Translations under genes and position numbers: made by a program
Shown here: positions 32,325 to 44,130 of the stretch, one piece after another
Layout: every line of letters begins with the position of its first letter
How positions within the stretch are numbered: the stretch's first letter is position 1
Assembly (NCBI GenBank): GCA_032433765.1
Contig: JAVIAB010000160.1
Coordinates: forward strand, 21,026,115-21,090,114
Reading direction: 5' to 3'
DNA: 64,000 nt
Source: Megaustenia siamemsis
Lineage: Eukaryota > Mollusca > Gastropoda > Stylommatophora > Ariophantidae
Notes under the pieces: generated by a model
Database searches by the model: none
What the model saw: only the letters and a program-made list of their open reading frames with translations
What the model was told of the DNA's origin: nothing

Positions 32325-34130
32325 GATAACGTTTTCGACAGACAATGGTTAACCAGGGGTAATGCAACCATTGATAGGACAATGGTTAACCAGGGGTAAT
32401 GCAACCATTGATGGGAGAATGGTTAACCAGGGGTAATGCAACCATTGATGGGACAATGGCTAACCAGGGATAATGCAACGATTCATGGGAGAATGGTTAA
32501 CATGGGGTAACGCAACCATTGATAGGACAATGGTTAACCAGGGGTAATGCAACCATTGATAGGAGAATGGTTAACCAGGGGTAATGCAACCATTGATGGG
32601 ACAATGGTTAACCAGGGGTAATGCAACCATTGATAGGACAATGGTTAACATGGGGTAATGCAACCATTGATAGGACAATGGTTAACCAGGGGTAATGCAA
32701 CCATTGATGGGACAATGGCTAACCAGGGATAATGCAACCATTGATGGGAGAATGGTTAACATGGGGTAACGCAACCATTGATAGGACAATGGTTAACCAG
32801 GGGTAATGCAACCATTGATAGGAGAATGGTTAACCAGGGGTAATGCAACCATTGATGGGACAATGGCTAACCAGGGATAATGCAACCATTGATGGGAGAA
32901 TGGTTAACATGGGGTAATGCAACCATTGATAGGACAATGGTTAACCAGGGGTAATGCAACCATTGATAGGACAATGGTTAACCAGGGGTAATGCAACCAT
33001 TGATGGGAGAATGGTTAACATGGGGTAATGCAACCATTGATGGGACAATGGCTAACCAGGGATAATGCAACCATTGATGGGAGAATGGTTAACATGGGGT
33101 AATGCAACCATTGATGGGACAATGGCTAACCAGGGATAATGCAACCATTGATGGGAGAATGGTTAACATGGGGTAATGCAACCATTGATAGGACAATGGT
33201 TAACCAGGGATAATGCAACCATTGATGGGACAATGGTTAACCAGGGATAATGCAACCATTGATGGGAGAATGGTTAACATGGGGTAATGCAACCATTGAT
33301 GGGAGAATGGTTAACATGGGGTAATGCAACCATTGATAGGACAATGGTTAACCAGGGGTAATGCAACCATTGATGGGAGAATGGTTAACATGGGGTAATG
33401 AAACCATTGATAGGACAATGGTTAACCAGGGTTAATGCAACCATTGATGGGAGAATGGTTAACATGGGGTAATGCAACCATTGATGGGACAATGGTTAAC
33501 CAGGGATAATGCAACCATTGATGGGAGAATGGTTAACATGGGGTAATGCAGCCATTGATGGGAGAATGGTTAACATGGGGTAATGCAACCATTGATGGGA
33601 GAATGGTTAACAAGGGGTAATGCAGCCATTGATGGGAGAATGGTTAACCAGGGATAATGCAACCATTGATGGAAGAATGGTTAACATGGGGTAATGCAAC
33701 CATTGATAGGACAATGGTTAACCAGGGATAATGCAACCAAACATGGGAGAATGTTTAACCAGGGGTAACGCAACCATTGATAGGACAATGGTTAACCAGG
33801 GGTTATGCAACCAATGAGCAGAGAATGGTTAACCAGGGGTAATGCAACCATTGATAGAACAATGGTTAACCTGGGGTAATGCAACCTATAATGAGGCAAT
33901 GTTTAACCAAGGGTAATGTAACCAATGATGTGACAATAGTTAACCAGGGGTTTTGCAACCAAAGATGGGATGATGGTTAACCTGGGGTTATGCAACCAAT
34001 GATGGGACAATGGTTAACCAGTGGTTATGCAACCAATGATGGAGCGATCATTAACTAGGAGAAATACAACCAATGAAGGGACAATGGTTAACCTTGGGTT
34101 ATGCAACCAATGATGGGACAATGGTTAATC
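32325..34130. repeat. 37-bp minisatellite
   Basis: Roughly 48 copies of GACAATGGTTAACCAGGGGT followed by AATGCAACCATTGATGG; starts 32341 and 32378 give the period. Two variants, GACAATGGTTAACCAGG and GAGAATGGTTAACATGG, often alternate. The unit aligns with the 35-bp repeat, so the arrays share descent. Confidence 0.95.
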
Positions 34131-34985
34131 TGAGATATTGCTACAATTTAAAGGGCAATGGTTAACTAAGGGTAATGCTATAATTTAAGTAACAATGCTT
34201 AACGAGACGTAATGATACTACTATTTAATAAGCAATGGTTTAAAAGAAAAGGGATAATGATGTTAATTAAGAAAAAAAGTTTAACTATGTGTTGTAGGTC
34301 CTAAAGCTACCATTACGGAACAATGAACAATACAGCGCTTCCAACGAAAAGAACAATGATTAAGTATGGGTAATGCTCTCAGTTAAGGTCCAATGATTAA
34401 ATATGGGTAATGCTCTCAGTTAAGGTGCAATGAGTAAATATGGGTAATAATATCAAGTAAGAGGGAAAAAAACAAGGGGAAAGAGCCCCCGTCACGCCAA
34501 GTGGCGTATATGGGAATATGGTGTTAGTGACCATACGTTTTACAGACCTTCCTTCACATGATTTTTGGGGTAATGTGGTCAGTATTACGCCCGTGCCGCT
34601 TGACTTTCGCAGAAAAAATCCGTTACCCATTTAAGACTGGGTGAAGCCGGAAGCGGTTGGTTAGGATCGAACCCTACCTCTTGTCCTTTGTAGTCCAGTT
34701 CACTAACCACTGAGCTATCGCTCAATTAAGGTGCAATTATTAAATATTGGTAATACTATCAGTTAAGATGCAATGATTAAATATGGGTAATGATATAAAT
34801 TAAGATACAATGATTAAATATGGGTAATACTATTAGTTAAAGTGAAATAATGAAATATTGATAATGCTATACATTAAAGTGCAATGATTAAATATTGATA
34901 TTGCAATCAATTAATGCGCAATAATTAAATATGGGTAATGCTATCAATTAAGGTGCAATAACTACCTGAGGATAAAGTTTCCATT
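34131..34985. repeat. Degenerate 37-bp array
   Basis: The units decay into GTGCAATGATTAAATATGGG and TAATGCTATCAGTTAAG forms, still about 35-37 bp apart. SINE-2 is inserted at 34478-34722. Confidence 0.85.
34478..34722 (-). mobile_element. SINE-2
   Basis: Antisense copy with head 'TAGCTCAGTGGTTAGTGAAC', box B 'GGGTTCGATCC' and the hairpin 'CGCCACTTGGCG' at 34495-34506. Confidence 0.9.
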
Positions 34986-34989
34986 AAAA

Positions 34990-35270
34990 GAACAACGATT
35001 ATATTACTGTAAAGCTCCTTATGAGAGGATCATTAATTATACAAAAGAAAGAAAGAAAAACTCGATGAAATCCAAGTGAATACAACAACGACATTGTTAA
35101 ATAGAACAATCTGCTATCTTCATCAATATCAATATATTGGTTAATCAAATGTTTACTATTAATGGCGCGTGCCATAGTGACTACTTTGTTCTTGTTTTGC
35201 GAACTCTTGTATACCGCCCATCACAGAGGGCAGAGGTCAAAGTGGAAGTTTCAGCCGCAGACATTAATCT
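34990..35270. other. No gene recognised
   Basis: Unique AT-rich sequence after the array; no supported feature. Confidence 0.5.
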
Positions 35271-35279
35271 ATGTCCTAT

Positions 35280-35545
35280 CCTTGAGTAAAAGTAAAGAAC
35301 CACGTCACGTCAAGTAGTGTATAGGGAATTTGATGTTAGTGACCATAATTTTTTTATATAGGCCTTCGGCACATGATTTTTGGGGTAATATGGTCGGTAT
35401 TACGCCCGTGCCGCTCTATTTTTCCAGAAACAAAATCAGGTACCCATTTAAGGCTGGGTGAACCCGGAAGCCGTCGATCAGGATCGAACCCGACCTCTTG
35501 TTCTTTGTAGTTCAGTTCACTAACCACTGAGCTATCGAGGCTCCC
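35280..35545 (-). mobile_element. SINE-2 with target-site duplication
   Basis: Antisense copy flanked by TGTCCTAT (35272-35279 and 35546-35553). Box B is 'GGGTTCGATCC' and the head is 'GGGAGCCTCGATAGCTCAGT'. Confidence 0.9.
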
Positions 35546-35553
35546 TGTCCTAT

Positions 35554-35845
35554 TTCTGATGCGTTGATTAATTATCTTCACGAAAAATGACTTTTCAGTT
35601 TTCCTATTATTCCATTAGTCTCTGCAGTAGAGTGTTTAGTGTGTTCCAGTTCTGAACACAAGAGTCCGTGTTCAGATCCATGAATTAGCGGTATATATAT
35701 TTTTATCCATAAGGCTTCAGTGTTCATCCAGACTACATAAATTGGTACCAGATTTGTTTTTCTTTCTCTGGGGAGTAAAGGCGGGCAGGCTTTTTACCGA
35801 CTACTACACCCATAATGTGCTGTTGGTAATGGAAGAAATTATGGT
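35554..35845. other. No gene recognised
   Basis: About 290 bp of unique sequence; nothing supported. Confidence 0.5.
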
Positions 35846-35849
35846 CAAT

Positions 35850-35851
35850 GT

Positions 35852-35882
<31 letters not shown>

Positions 35883-35925
35883 GGTCACTAATGCTACATA
35901 TATGATCACTAATGTTATATATATG
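35850..35925. repeat. (AT)n plus GGTCACTAATG minisatellite, piece 1
   Basis: An AT tract followed by units like GGTCACTAATGCTACATATA. Pieces 2 (36920-37026) and 3 (37932-37995) contain the same unit, so one array was split twice. Confidence 0.9.
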
Positions 35926-36919
35926 GAAAGAATGAAAAATGGAAGGAATGAAATGTAGTGTGGTGCATGAAGAGCAGCTTACAGAAGCATTTGAAATAAT
36001 AACAGGAGTAGGGCAGGGATGCCTTGTATCTCCATTTCTCTTTCTACTGGCCATAGATTGGATTATAAAAATAACTCAACTAAAGAGAAATGGGATCCAG
36101 TGGTCACTGACCAAACAACTTGAAGATTTAGACTTTGCTGATGACATAGCTCTCCTATCACACAGCCATCAACAGATGCAAGATAAAATGAGCATACTTG
36201 ATGAGAGATCACAACAGACAGGACTGAAAATAAGAGAGATAAGACCAAAATTATGAGAATTAATGCAGTTTGCAATAATCTAATAAAAAATAAGAGAAAT
36301 ATCCTCACTAGACGTACAATCTTACATATATCTGGGCAGTAATATAGACAAAGAGGGAGGAACAGAAAATGATACAAAAATAAGGATATCTAAAGCAAGA
36401 GGAGCTTTTGTTGCACTGGGAAACATATGGAAGTCCAAAGAAATTAGGTTAAATACTAAAATAAAAATTTTCAACCCAAATGTTAAGTCGGTCCTATTAT
36501 ATGGTTGTGAAACATGAAGAACAAAAAAAAAATGGCAATCATCAGAATACAGACTTTTATTAATGGATGCTTACGCATAATAAAAGGATGGAAATGGCAG
36601 AACAAAATCACTAACATAGATTTATGGATGTGTACCAGTCAAATACCAATGGATAAAGAGATGCAGCGAAGACGATGGCGCTGGACATGACACACACTGG
36701 ATCCCAACTGAGAGTATTACACAACAGGCCATTTTTTGGAATCCCCAGAGAAAAAGACACAGCAGAAGATCAAGGAATTCTTTGAGAAGACAGATGGAAG
36801 CAGAGATGAAGATGATGGGGAAAACATGGAATGATCTTAAAAGAACGGCAAGAAACATAATGACTTGGAAAGTGTTTGTTGAAGACCTATGCTCCACATG
36901 GAGCTGAAAAGGTAGAAGA
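35926..36919 (+). mobile_element. LINE-G fragment
   Basis: A different LINE. The 105-codon frame at 35939-36256 has 'GVGQGCLVSPFLFLLAIDWI' and the active-site box 'LDFADDIALLSHS'. Later out-of-frame pieces are 'YIYLGSNIDKEGGTENDTKI' and 'GCLRIIKGWKWQN'. Borders are set by ATGTTATATATATG on both sides (35911 and 36920), which could be a target-site duplication or simply array units. Confidence 0.85.
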
Positions 36920-36985
36920 ATGTTATATATATGTCCAATAATGTTATATATATGGTCACTAATGCTACATTTATGGTCACTAATG

Positions 36986-37026
<41 letters not shown>
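36920..37026. repeat. GGTCACTAATG minisatellite and (AT)n, piece 2
   Basis: Two to three copies of the unit, then an AT tract of about 40 bp. Confidence 0.9.
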
Positions 37027-37030
<4 letters not shown>

Positions 37031-37933
37031 CATGAAAAAAAGCACCCAATCAGACACAGAAAGAAAACACGTAGCAGAAAAACACATACATGATACCTAC
37101 CCACAGGACTCTTGGTCCCACATATACACAGATGGCTCTGCTACAAATGCCACCAGAAATGGAGGGGGGGGGTGTGTTCTTGACGCTGAATAATCATGAC
37201 GAGATCACCAAGTCAATAGCTACTGGAAAATTCTCAAACAACTTTAAAACATAAACTGAGGCCATCAGAGATGCTGCAACACTGGCTAATCAATACAAAA
37301 ATAACATACACAATAAATTGGTGATTCTGACTGATGCACTGTCAGTACTATCAGCTCTAAAAAGCCCCAAGAACAATGAACTAGATGACTTGAGAACAAC
37401 CCTGGACCAACTATGCAATAACTTCCAGAGAGTAGTCATTCAGTGGATACCATCACACTGTAATATACACGGGAACGAACGCGCAGACAAATTAGCTAAA
37501 GAGGGAGGGAGATTACCACAAGAGAACCATCCGCTCAGTTATGATGAAGCCAAATCCATCCTCAAGGGTCAGTACCATGAAAAATGGAAACGAGAACACC
37601 CAAAGCATAACGAGAGGGACGGATACCATCAACTATCAAGGAGGGATCAAGTCATCATACTTCTCCTATACACTGGCCACAATAGAACGAGAAATCACAT
37701 GTTCACAGAAATTCAAAAAAGGTACAACCAGTCTATGCCACTGTACACTGGACAATATGACTACAAAACATGTTCTACAGGATTGCCCCCAGTACACAGA
37801 CCTGAGAAGAGCAATGTGGTCCACACCCACCTCCCTGGGAGAATAACTATATGGGGCAATCGATTTGCTTAAACAGACAACTGACTTCATGAGAGAGTTT
37901 GGAATCCTACTCTGATTGAGTCTTGATCGCAGA
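37027..37933 (+). mobile_element. LINE-E1 3' fragment (RNase H)
   Basis: 5'-truncated. It starts near 'HQSDTERKHVAEKHIHD', encodes the RNase H region, and ends at the family terminus 'GAATCCTACTCTGATTGAG' through 'GATCGCAG'. Confidence 0.88.
37110..37872 (+). pseudogene. LINE-E1 RNase H domain
   Basis: 'HIYTDGSATNATRNGG' (first Asp) is followed by a frameshift. The open frame from 37318 gives 'LVILTDALSVLSALKS' (Asp) and 'VVIQWIPSHCNIHGNERADK' (His and last Asp), then a cysteine/histidine-rich end disrupted by a frameshift near 37710. The Glu motif lies in the stop-ridden part at about 37255. Inactive. Confidence 0.85.
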
Positions 37934-37995
37934 TATATATATATATATGGTCACTAGTGCTATATATAATATGGTCACTAATGCTATATACAGAA
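37932..37995. repeat. GGTCACTAATG minisatellite, piece 3
   Basis: AT tract plus two units after the LINE-E1 end. Confidence 0.85.
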
Positions 37996-37999
37996 ATAT

Positions 38000-38750
38000 G
38001 CTTAGCAAACCTTTACTTACTTTACACTCTTCCCTTGAACTTTGCTTATCTCGTTCAGTTTGTCATTATATTGTAGACTTTCCTTTCTGTCTTTCTCTGA
38101 TTCTTTTACTCTTAATGTCTCTCGCTGTCACTAGAATTATCAGACCTCCACTACATTACGTTATGAATATTTCCTTATTTCTGTCACTACATATATTATT
38201 TGTCTTGTTTATGATGTTTTCTTACCCAATTTGACAAAATAGCGGCTTTTCTTCAGGGACTCTTTTCTTAAATTGTAAACAATTTCGGTATTTCAGTCCA
38301 CCAGTCTATAAAAGCTCAACTTTCACCGAGTCATATCGTCAGAAATATTGACTGATCTAAAAGCAGAAATTCTTGTCTCGAAGTCAGTAATCGGCTACTC
38401 AATGAGAAAAGTGGAATCAAGTAGGCACTACCACTGCTCAATCATTCTGCAAACATGAAGAGCAAACAGTGAGCGGAGAAATGTCGCCGAATATTGTCTT
38501 AGAAAATAATATTGTAAAACACAATTATATTGACATTAACGATTACTGCGTGGAATGAAGTTACGGAATTCGTCACTGCTTCTCTTCCAATCAGCCCCAC
38601 CTTTTTCCATTGGCTACTTAATACATCATCATAATGTGCCATACAGTTGGCGTATGTGAGCGTGTGCTTCCACAATTCTATGATCACAGCAAAGGTAAAT
38701 GTATGAGACTTGAATCTGCGTCTTAGCACGCGGGTTTATTTACCAATTGT
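38000..38750. other. No gene recognised
   Basis: About 750 bp of unique sequence with only short open frames. Confidence 0.55.
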
Positions 38751-38756
38751 GCTCGG

Positions 38757-39015
38757 ACGATTAGCCAGAAGTTTAAGGAGACTCCTGTCTGGTGTCGCGT
38801 CAAGCATCGTAACCCAGGAGAGAGGCGCTATGCTTCACCATCCCAGAGTATGAACCCTGGTACCAATTTCTGCAAGCGGCTGGGTCGACCGCAGGGGTAT
38901 CTTTTTTGTAACCACGAATAAAATTCACACTGCTTCCAGCGGGAATCGAAAACAGGTTGTCTATTAAAGCAGTAGATAGTGGGTAATGCAGCCCACTAGG
39001 CTACCGAGGCCACCT
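38757..39015 (-). mobile_element. SINE-1
   Basis: Reverse complement of the SINE-1 layout at 11402: head 'GGTGGCCTCGGTAGCCTAGT' with box A, box B 'TTTTCGATTCCC' (one change from consensus), then 'GTCGACCCAGCCGCTTGCAG'. It sits between unique sequence and an antisense LINE-D. Confidence 0.85.
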
Positions 39016-39019
39016 CACT

Positions 39020-40455
39020 GACCACAGTCATCATCATTGAGTGTCGTCTCCGCTTCAAAGGTTGGCTACCATGGAGTGCCATTCCGCTCTGTCTCTTGCT
39101 TTGTTAGTGCAGATTGTCATTGGCTGACTTGTTCAACTTTTGCTGTTACTCGTCCATGTTAGTCTCGGTCTGCCTCTGCCTCTTTTACCTTGTATTTTCC
39201 CTTCCAAGATTACTTTCAGCCTGTGTCTTTTAAAATGCCCCAAATATATCATATGTCTTGTCTGAATTGTGTTTAGTAGTTCTCTTTTTATTTTTAGTTG
39301 TTTTAAGAGTTCATCGTTTGCATTCTTTTCTTTCCATCCACTTCTTCCTCATCATCATCATCAAGTGCCATCTCCGCAACGAAGGTTGGCTACCATGGAG
39401 CGCCATTCTGCTCTGTCTCTTGTTTTGATGGTGCAGGTTGTCATAGGCTGGTTTGTCCATCTTTTGATGTTACTCGTCCATTTTAGTCTTGCTCTGCCTC
39501 TGCCTCATTCACTCTGCTTTATTACTTTTAGTAGGCTGTTGTGTCTTTTAACATGCCCAAAAAATCGCATTTGTCTTGTTTGAATTGTGTTTAGTAGTTC
39601 TCTTTTCATTTTTAGTTGTTTTAAGACTTCATCGTTTGTTTTCTTTTCCTTCCATCCAATTCTACCTATTCTTCTATATATCCACATTTCAAAGGCTTCA
39701 ATTCTCTGTTCTGTTTTCTGGTCTAGTGTTCATGTTTCTGCACCATATAGAAATGTTGAGAAGACATAACATTTTGCTATTCTTAGTTTTAGCCCAGGTG
39801 TTATTTGTTTTGATGTTAGTATGTTCTTCATGACATTAAAATTACTTTTTGTCATTCCTATTCGTTTGCTTATTTCAGTTGTACATTTTCAATTACTGGT
39901 TATAGTATGTCCAAGGTAGTTGTAGTTCTGAACTGTATCCAGGTCTATTCCTTCAATTTTTATATCCACTTGTGGGTTTTGAGTATTTTCTTTGATTATG
40001 ATCATAGTTTTAGTCTTTTTTATATTCACATCTAGCCCATATTTATTTCATTAAGTAATGGTTGTTGATGTTTAGGGTTTTCTGCTAGTAGTACAGTATC
40101 GTCAGCATATGTTAGGTTATAGATTATCTTTCCATTAATTAATAACTTCTTCCTATTCTTCTATAAATCCACATTTCAAAGGCTTCAATTTTCTGTTCGG
40201 TTTTCTTGTCTAATGTCCATGTTTCTGCACCATACAGGAATGTAGAGAAGATATAACACTTTGCTATTCTTAGTTATAGGCCTGGTGTTATTTGTTTGAT
40301 GTTTGTATAATTTTCATTGCATTTAAGTTACTGTTTGCCATATCTATACTTTTGTTTATTTCAGTTTTACATTTTACATCACTGATGACAGTATGTCCAA
40401 GGTAGCTGTAGTTCTGAACTATCTCCAGGTCTATTCCTTCAACTTTGATATCCAC
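39020..40455 (-). mobile_element. LINE-D, split by a second LINE-D
   Basis: The older antisense copy consists of 39020-39352 (3' part with CATCATCAT tail) and 40142-40455 (its upstream continuation). A 10-bp direct repeat ACTTCTTCCT (39343-39352 and about 40142-40151) brackets the younger copy. Confidence 0.85.
39353..40141 (-). mobile_element. LINE-D nested in LINE-D
   Basis: Same orientation as its host. It starts at its own (CATCAT) tail, runs through the coding complement of 'KRELLNTIQTRQMRFFGHVK' and reaches the RT active-site region near 40100 before the 5' truncation. Internal deletion around 39505. Confidence 0.85.
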
Positions 40456-40472
40456 TAACCACTGATAATTAT

Positions 40473-40557
40473 ATCAATTCGGTTGTTGACTGGTTACCGT
40501 GCCACGACACGAAGTATCTAGTTTTCTCTTTCTTTATCGTCCGTGATTTTTCTTTCC
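40473..40557 (-). mobile_element. LINE-A short fragment
   Basis: 'TTGTTGACTG' to 'TTTATCGTCCGTGATTTTTC' matches the LINE-A minus-strand 3' region at 53130-53210. Confidence 0.7.
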
Positions 40558-42057
40558 ATGTATTTTACCAAAACAATGAAAAAGGGAAAGGCAGCAGGAC
40601 CTGAGAATATACCGATAGAGTTTATACAGGTTCTAGAAGATTTTGACATCGAAGTGATCACAGACATTTGCAACGACATATACCATACAGGATACATACC
40701 AAACGAACTAAAAACATCAACTTTCATTGCATTGCCTAAAAAGAATGGTGCAGTTGAATGCAGTGATTTTAGAACAATAAGCCCAATGAGCCAAGTAACA
40801 AAAATTTTACTAAAAGTTATACAGCGAAGGATTCAGAATAAAATCAATACTGAATTAGATGAGCAACAATTTTGATTCTGGAAAAACAGTGACACAAAAG
40901 AAGCCATATTTAGCATGAGAACATTGATTGAAAAGTACATAGAATTAAACAAACCAATATATGTCTGCTTCATAGACTACATCAAAGCTTTCGATAGAAT
41001 ACACCATAATCAACTTATAGAATGCCTAAAGGATATAAATCTAGACGACACAGACATACGACTGATATGTAATTTGTACTGGGAGCAAACAGCAATACTA
41101 AAATATAACAAGGAGAAATCTACTCCCATGTACATAAAAAGAGGAGTAAGACAAGGATGCATCTTATCACCAAGCTTATTCAATCTATACACTGAGAAAA
41201 TCTTTAAAAACATCTTAGAGATGCCAGGCCTAAACATTAATGGAAAGATAATCAATAACCTAAGATATGCTGATGATACTGTTCTACTAGCAGAAAATCC
41301 TAAAGACCCAAAACAATTGCTTAATGTGATAAACATAACAAGCAAAAAATATGGACTAGATATGAATATCAAAAAGACTGAAACTATGATCATAAACAAA
41401 GAAAATTCTCAAGACCTACAATTAAATATCATAGTTGAGGGAATACATCTGGAGACAGACCAGAGCTACAACTACCTGGGACATACTATAACCAATGATG
41501 GAAAATGGAACATTGAAATAAACAAAAGAATAGGTATGGCAAAAAGTAATTTTAATGCCATGAAAAATATACTAACAACAAAACAAATATCAGCAGGGCT
41601 GAAACTAAGAATGGCAAAATGTTACATCTTCTCAATATTCCTGTATAGTGCAGAAACATGGACATTAGACAAAAAAAAAACAGAACAGAAGAGAAAAGAA
41701 AAGCCTTTGAAATGTGGATTTATAGAAGAATAGGTAGAATTGGATGGAAAGAAAAGAAAACAAACGATGAAGTTTTAAAACAACTGAAAATAAAAAGAGA
41801 ACTACTAAATACAATTACGACAAGACAAATGAAATTTTTGGGGCATGTTAAAAGACACAACAGCCTACTAAAAGTAACATTGGAAGGGAAAATACAAGGT
41901 AAAAGAGGCAGAGGCAGACCAAGACTAACATGGACAAGTAACATCAAAAGATGGACAAGTCAATCTATGACAGCATGCACCCTCAAAGCAAGAAACTGAG
42001 TAGAATGGCGATCCATGGTAGCCAACCTTCGTTGCGGAGAAGGCACTCGATGATGAC
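40558..42057 (+). mobile_element. LINE-D, RT to 3' end
   Basis: The most complete LINE-D RT in the window; 5'-truncated before the endonuclease. It ends 'GGAGAAGGCACTCGATGATG'. Sailor-like copy 2 begins 24 bp downstream. Confidence 0.92.
40561..41999 (+). pseudogene. LINE-D reverse transcriptase
   Basis: Boxes in order: 'KKGKAAGPENIPIEFIQ', 'FIALPKKNGAVECSDF', 'DEQQF' followed by TGA, 'YVCFIDYIKAFDRI' (first catalytic Asp intact), 'RQGCILSPSLFNLY' and 'NNLRYADDTVLLAENP' (intact YADD). After 'YLGHTITNDG' the frame continues to the 'AETWTLDKK' region, then a run of A at 41670 shifts it into the C-terminal frame 'GRGRPRLTWTSNIKRW'. Apart from the TGA and the A-run the catalytic core is well preserved, so this is a young copy. 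Confidence 0.92.
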
Positions 42058-42460
42058 ACGTCTCATGATGACTCTTAGTAAACTTGTTTCAAAACATATG
42101 CCCAACTTCAAAACGCTATTACTGTCTAACCGTTTGTTAAATACTTTTGAAATTTTCCAAATGTTATTAGAATGCAAAAGACCCTTTAAATGTATATTTA
42201 ACAAATATCTTGCAGCTGCAGTTTTCTTAAAGCGGCGATATTTCTTTGATGTTTGTCAAAATTGTAAATTGTGAAGCCGTAAAGAATAGAAATTACCGTA
42301 GTTGCTGGTCTACGATTAATTTTCACTAGGTAAAGGCGTGGCCGTAATGGGGAAATAACTGGATAAAACAAAACACCAGGAGAATTATTGTCTGCTCAGT
42401 TCGAGGACGGACGATAATAATATCAAGGTATACCTGTATGTCCAATTTTCATAGTTGTGT

Positions 42461-42476
42461 GGTCCTGAAAAGGACC
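42461..42476 (-). promoter_or_regulatory. Histone-type mRNA 3' stem-loop in transposase 3'UTR
   Basis: On the transposase strand the sequence is GGTCCTTTTCAGGACC: a perfect 6-bp stem with a UUUC loop, preceded by CAACAAAC and followed by ACACA. It fits the metazoan replication-dependent histone stem-loop (GGYYYUUHUNARRRCC) bound by SLBP. It begins 57 nt after the transposase stop, the usual distance in histone mRNAs. No obvious purine-rich downstream element (AAGAAAGA-like) is visible. No histone coding sequence is nearby. Confidence 0.7.
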
Positions 42477-42533
42477 GTTTGTTGAAATAATTTAAGGTAA
42501 TATAGGGGCCAACATTGTGGGGGCTATATACTT

Positions 42534-43811
42534 TCATTCTGAATCAGACGAGTCTAAAAGATTAATAACTGTTTGGGGTTGAACATTCCACAAACCATAA
42601 TTTTTCCAATATTCCTCTTCCTGTTTTAAGACGTGGTCTTCACATTTAGCCCAATAATCTTTGTCTATATTTAATAAAGCGAGATTAGCAAGAGTCTTTA
42701 CATCGCATATTTTGAATGTTGTATTTTCATCTGCCACTTGTCCTTTTAATTTTGCCCAGATTAGTTCTGTTGGATTTAAATGAGCATGGTAAGGTGGCAG
42801 CCTCAAACTTATATGACCGTGCTCTTGGATAATCTTATCTATTTGAAAAATCTGTGTCCTTTGTTTTTGCTTTACTAGAGATAGTAATTCAGGTTTTAAG
42901 TACATGTTATTAAATTGTATGTGCTCCTTTGTGAGCCATATCTTAATAGCATCTTTTGTACTGGATGACGTCGGGACTTTATCTTCAAGTGCAACAATGT
43001 CGTGGTACGCTGCATTGTCCATTATTAGGCAATATGGTCGATCTAGTGATGGGAGAACAGAATTTTCAACCCAATCTCTAAATATGTGACCATTCATCTC
43101 AGAGTGATAATCCCGATTGTCTATGGATTTTGAAAGAAAAATGAGCTCTGCATTCTGTATTAGTCCATGTTGTCGACTACCTGCATGAGCAATTATCAAG
43201 CGCTATCCTTTGCTGCTAGGTATTAATCTCTTAATCTTTCCATCTGATGACTGCCATTCCCTTTGGTTAGTTTGGTGAGCATTGATCCATGTTTCATCCA
43301 AGTACACAATATCATAACCTTGCTTGCGCACCTCTTTTACTTCACGTAAGTACTTGCTTCTCATGACTACTATATGTGGCTTCTCACAGATGATGTTTCG
43401 TCCATTGGAATACTTTCTGAATGTAAAGCCTGCAGCTCTCACATTCCTCCATAATGTAGACTTTGATATTTCAATACTGTTGTTCTTTTTCAGCGATACT
43501 TTTAATTTTCTTATTGTAACAGTTTCATTCATACCCAACATTTTGCGAATTTCACTTCTAATAAGTTCACTGTCGAAATTATCCAACATTTTTGCTCTTC
43601 CTTGTGATTTTGTATATTTGGAACATTGACGGTCACGTGCTTGAATCCAGCGATTAAATGACCGTTTAGATAAATCCAAAATGTGTCTTGTCCTATTCTC
43701 AGGGTTTTCTAAAGAATGAAATAATCTTCCTCGTTTAGCCTCTTTGCAAAAATAGTCATACATTTTTATTGCGATGTTTTGTAAACTGCAGAATTTCATT
43801 TTAAGACTCAT
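42534..43811 (-). pseudogene. Sailor-like transposase, one premature stop
   Basis: About 426 codons, intact except for a TAG at about 43200 where copy 1 has CAA (Gln) after 'SSKG'. N-terminus: 'TRHILDLSKRSFNRWI' and 'RSEIRKMLGMNETVTIRKLK' look like helix-turn-helix units. Catalytic motifs: 'YDIVYLDETWINAHQT', 'YCLIMDNAAYHDI' and 'HLNPTELIWAKLKG', again with 83 residues between the second Asp and the Glu. The start is the first Met (43811). One nonsense change suggests loss of function only recently, or read-through; sequence error is also possible. Confidence 0.9.
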
Positions 43812-43814
43812 GAT

Positions 43815-44130
43815 AAATGGTATTGTTCCACGTTACGCCGCTGAATGAACGGAAATGGAACACACAATGTCTCGTGTTTACTACAAGTGTCTAATTGTGT
43901 CAGACAACTCACGCGGAAAGCGTGCAAAATCGTGTGTATGGATTTGTAATCGCTATTTTTAACTTAAATACTGTAAACACTAAGTTTTGACTACATCAAT
44001 GGGTCGTTATAAATTTATATAAATCAAATAAGCAATAATAATAACCAAATGTTTGTTTTTAATGAAATTAATTCCCTGTTGGGTTCTAATCATTATAACT
44101 ATACATGCAAATTTTGAAAAAATTACAAAA
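43815..44130. other. Transposon 5' noncoding arm
   Basis: Noncoding sequence between the transposase start and the right terminus of Sailor-like copy 2; it presumably holds the promoter, but I see no clear TATA or initiator. Confidence 0.5.

Noticed and set aside
42420..42460. Histone downstream element after the stem-loop
   Set aside because: I looked for an AAGAAAGA-like purine block within about 20 nt and saw only GAAAATTGG, too weak to claim.
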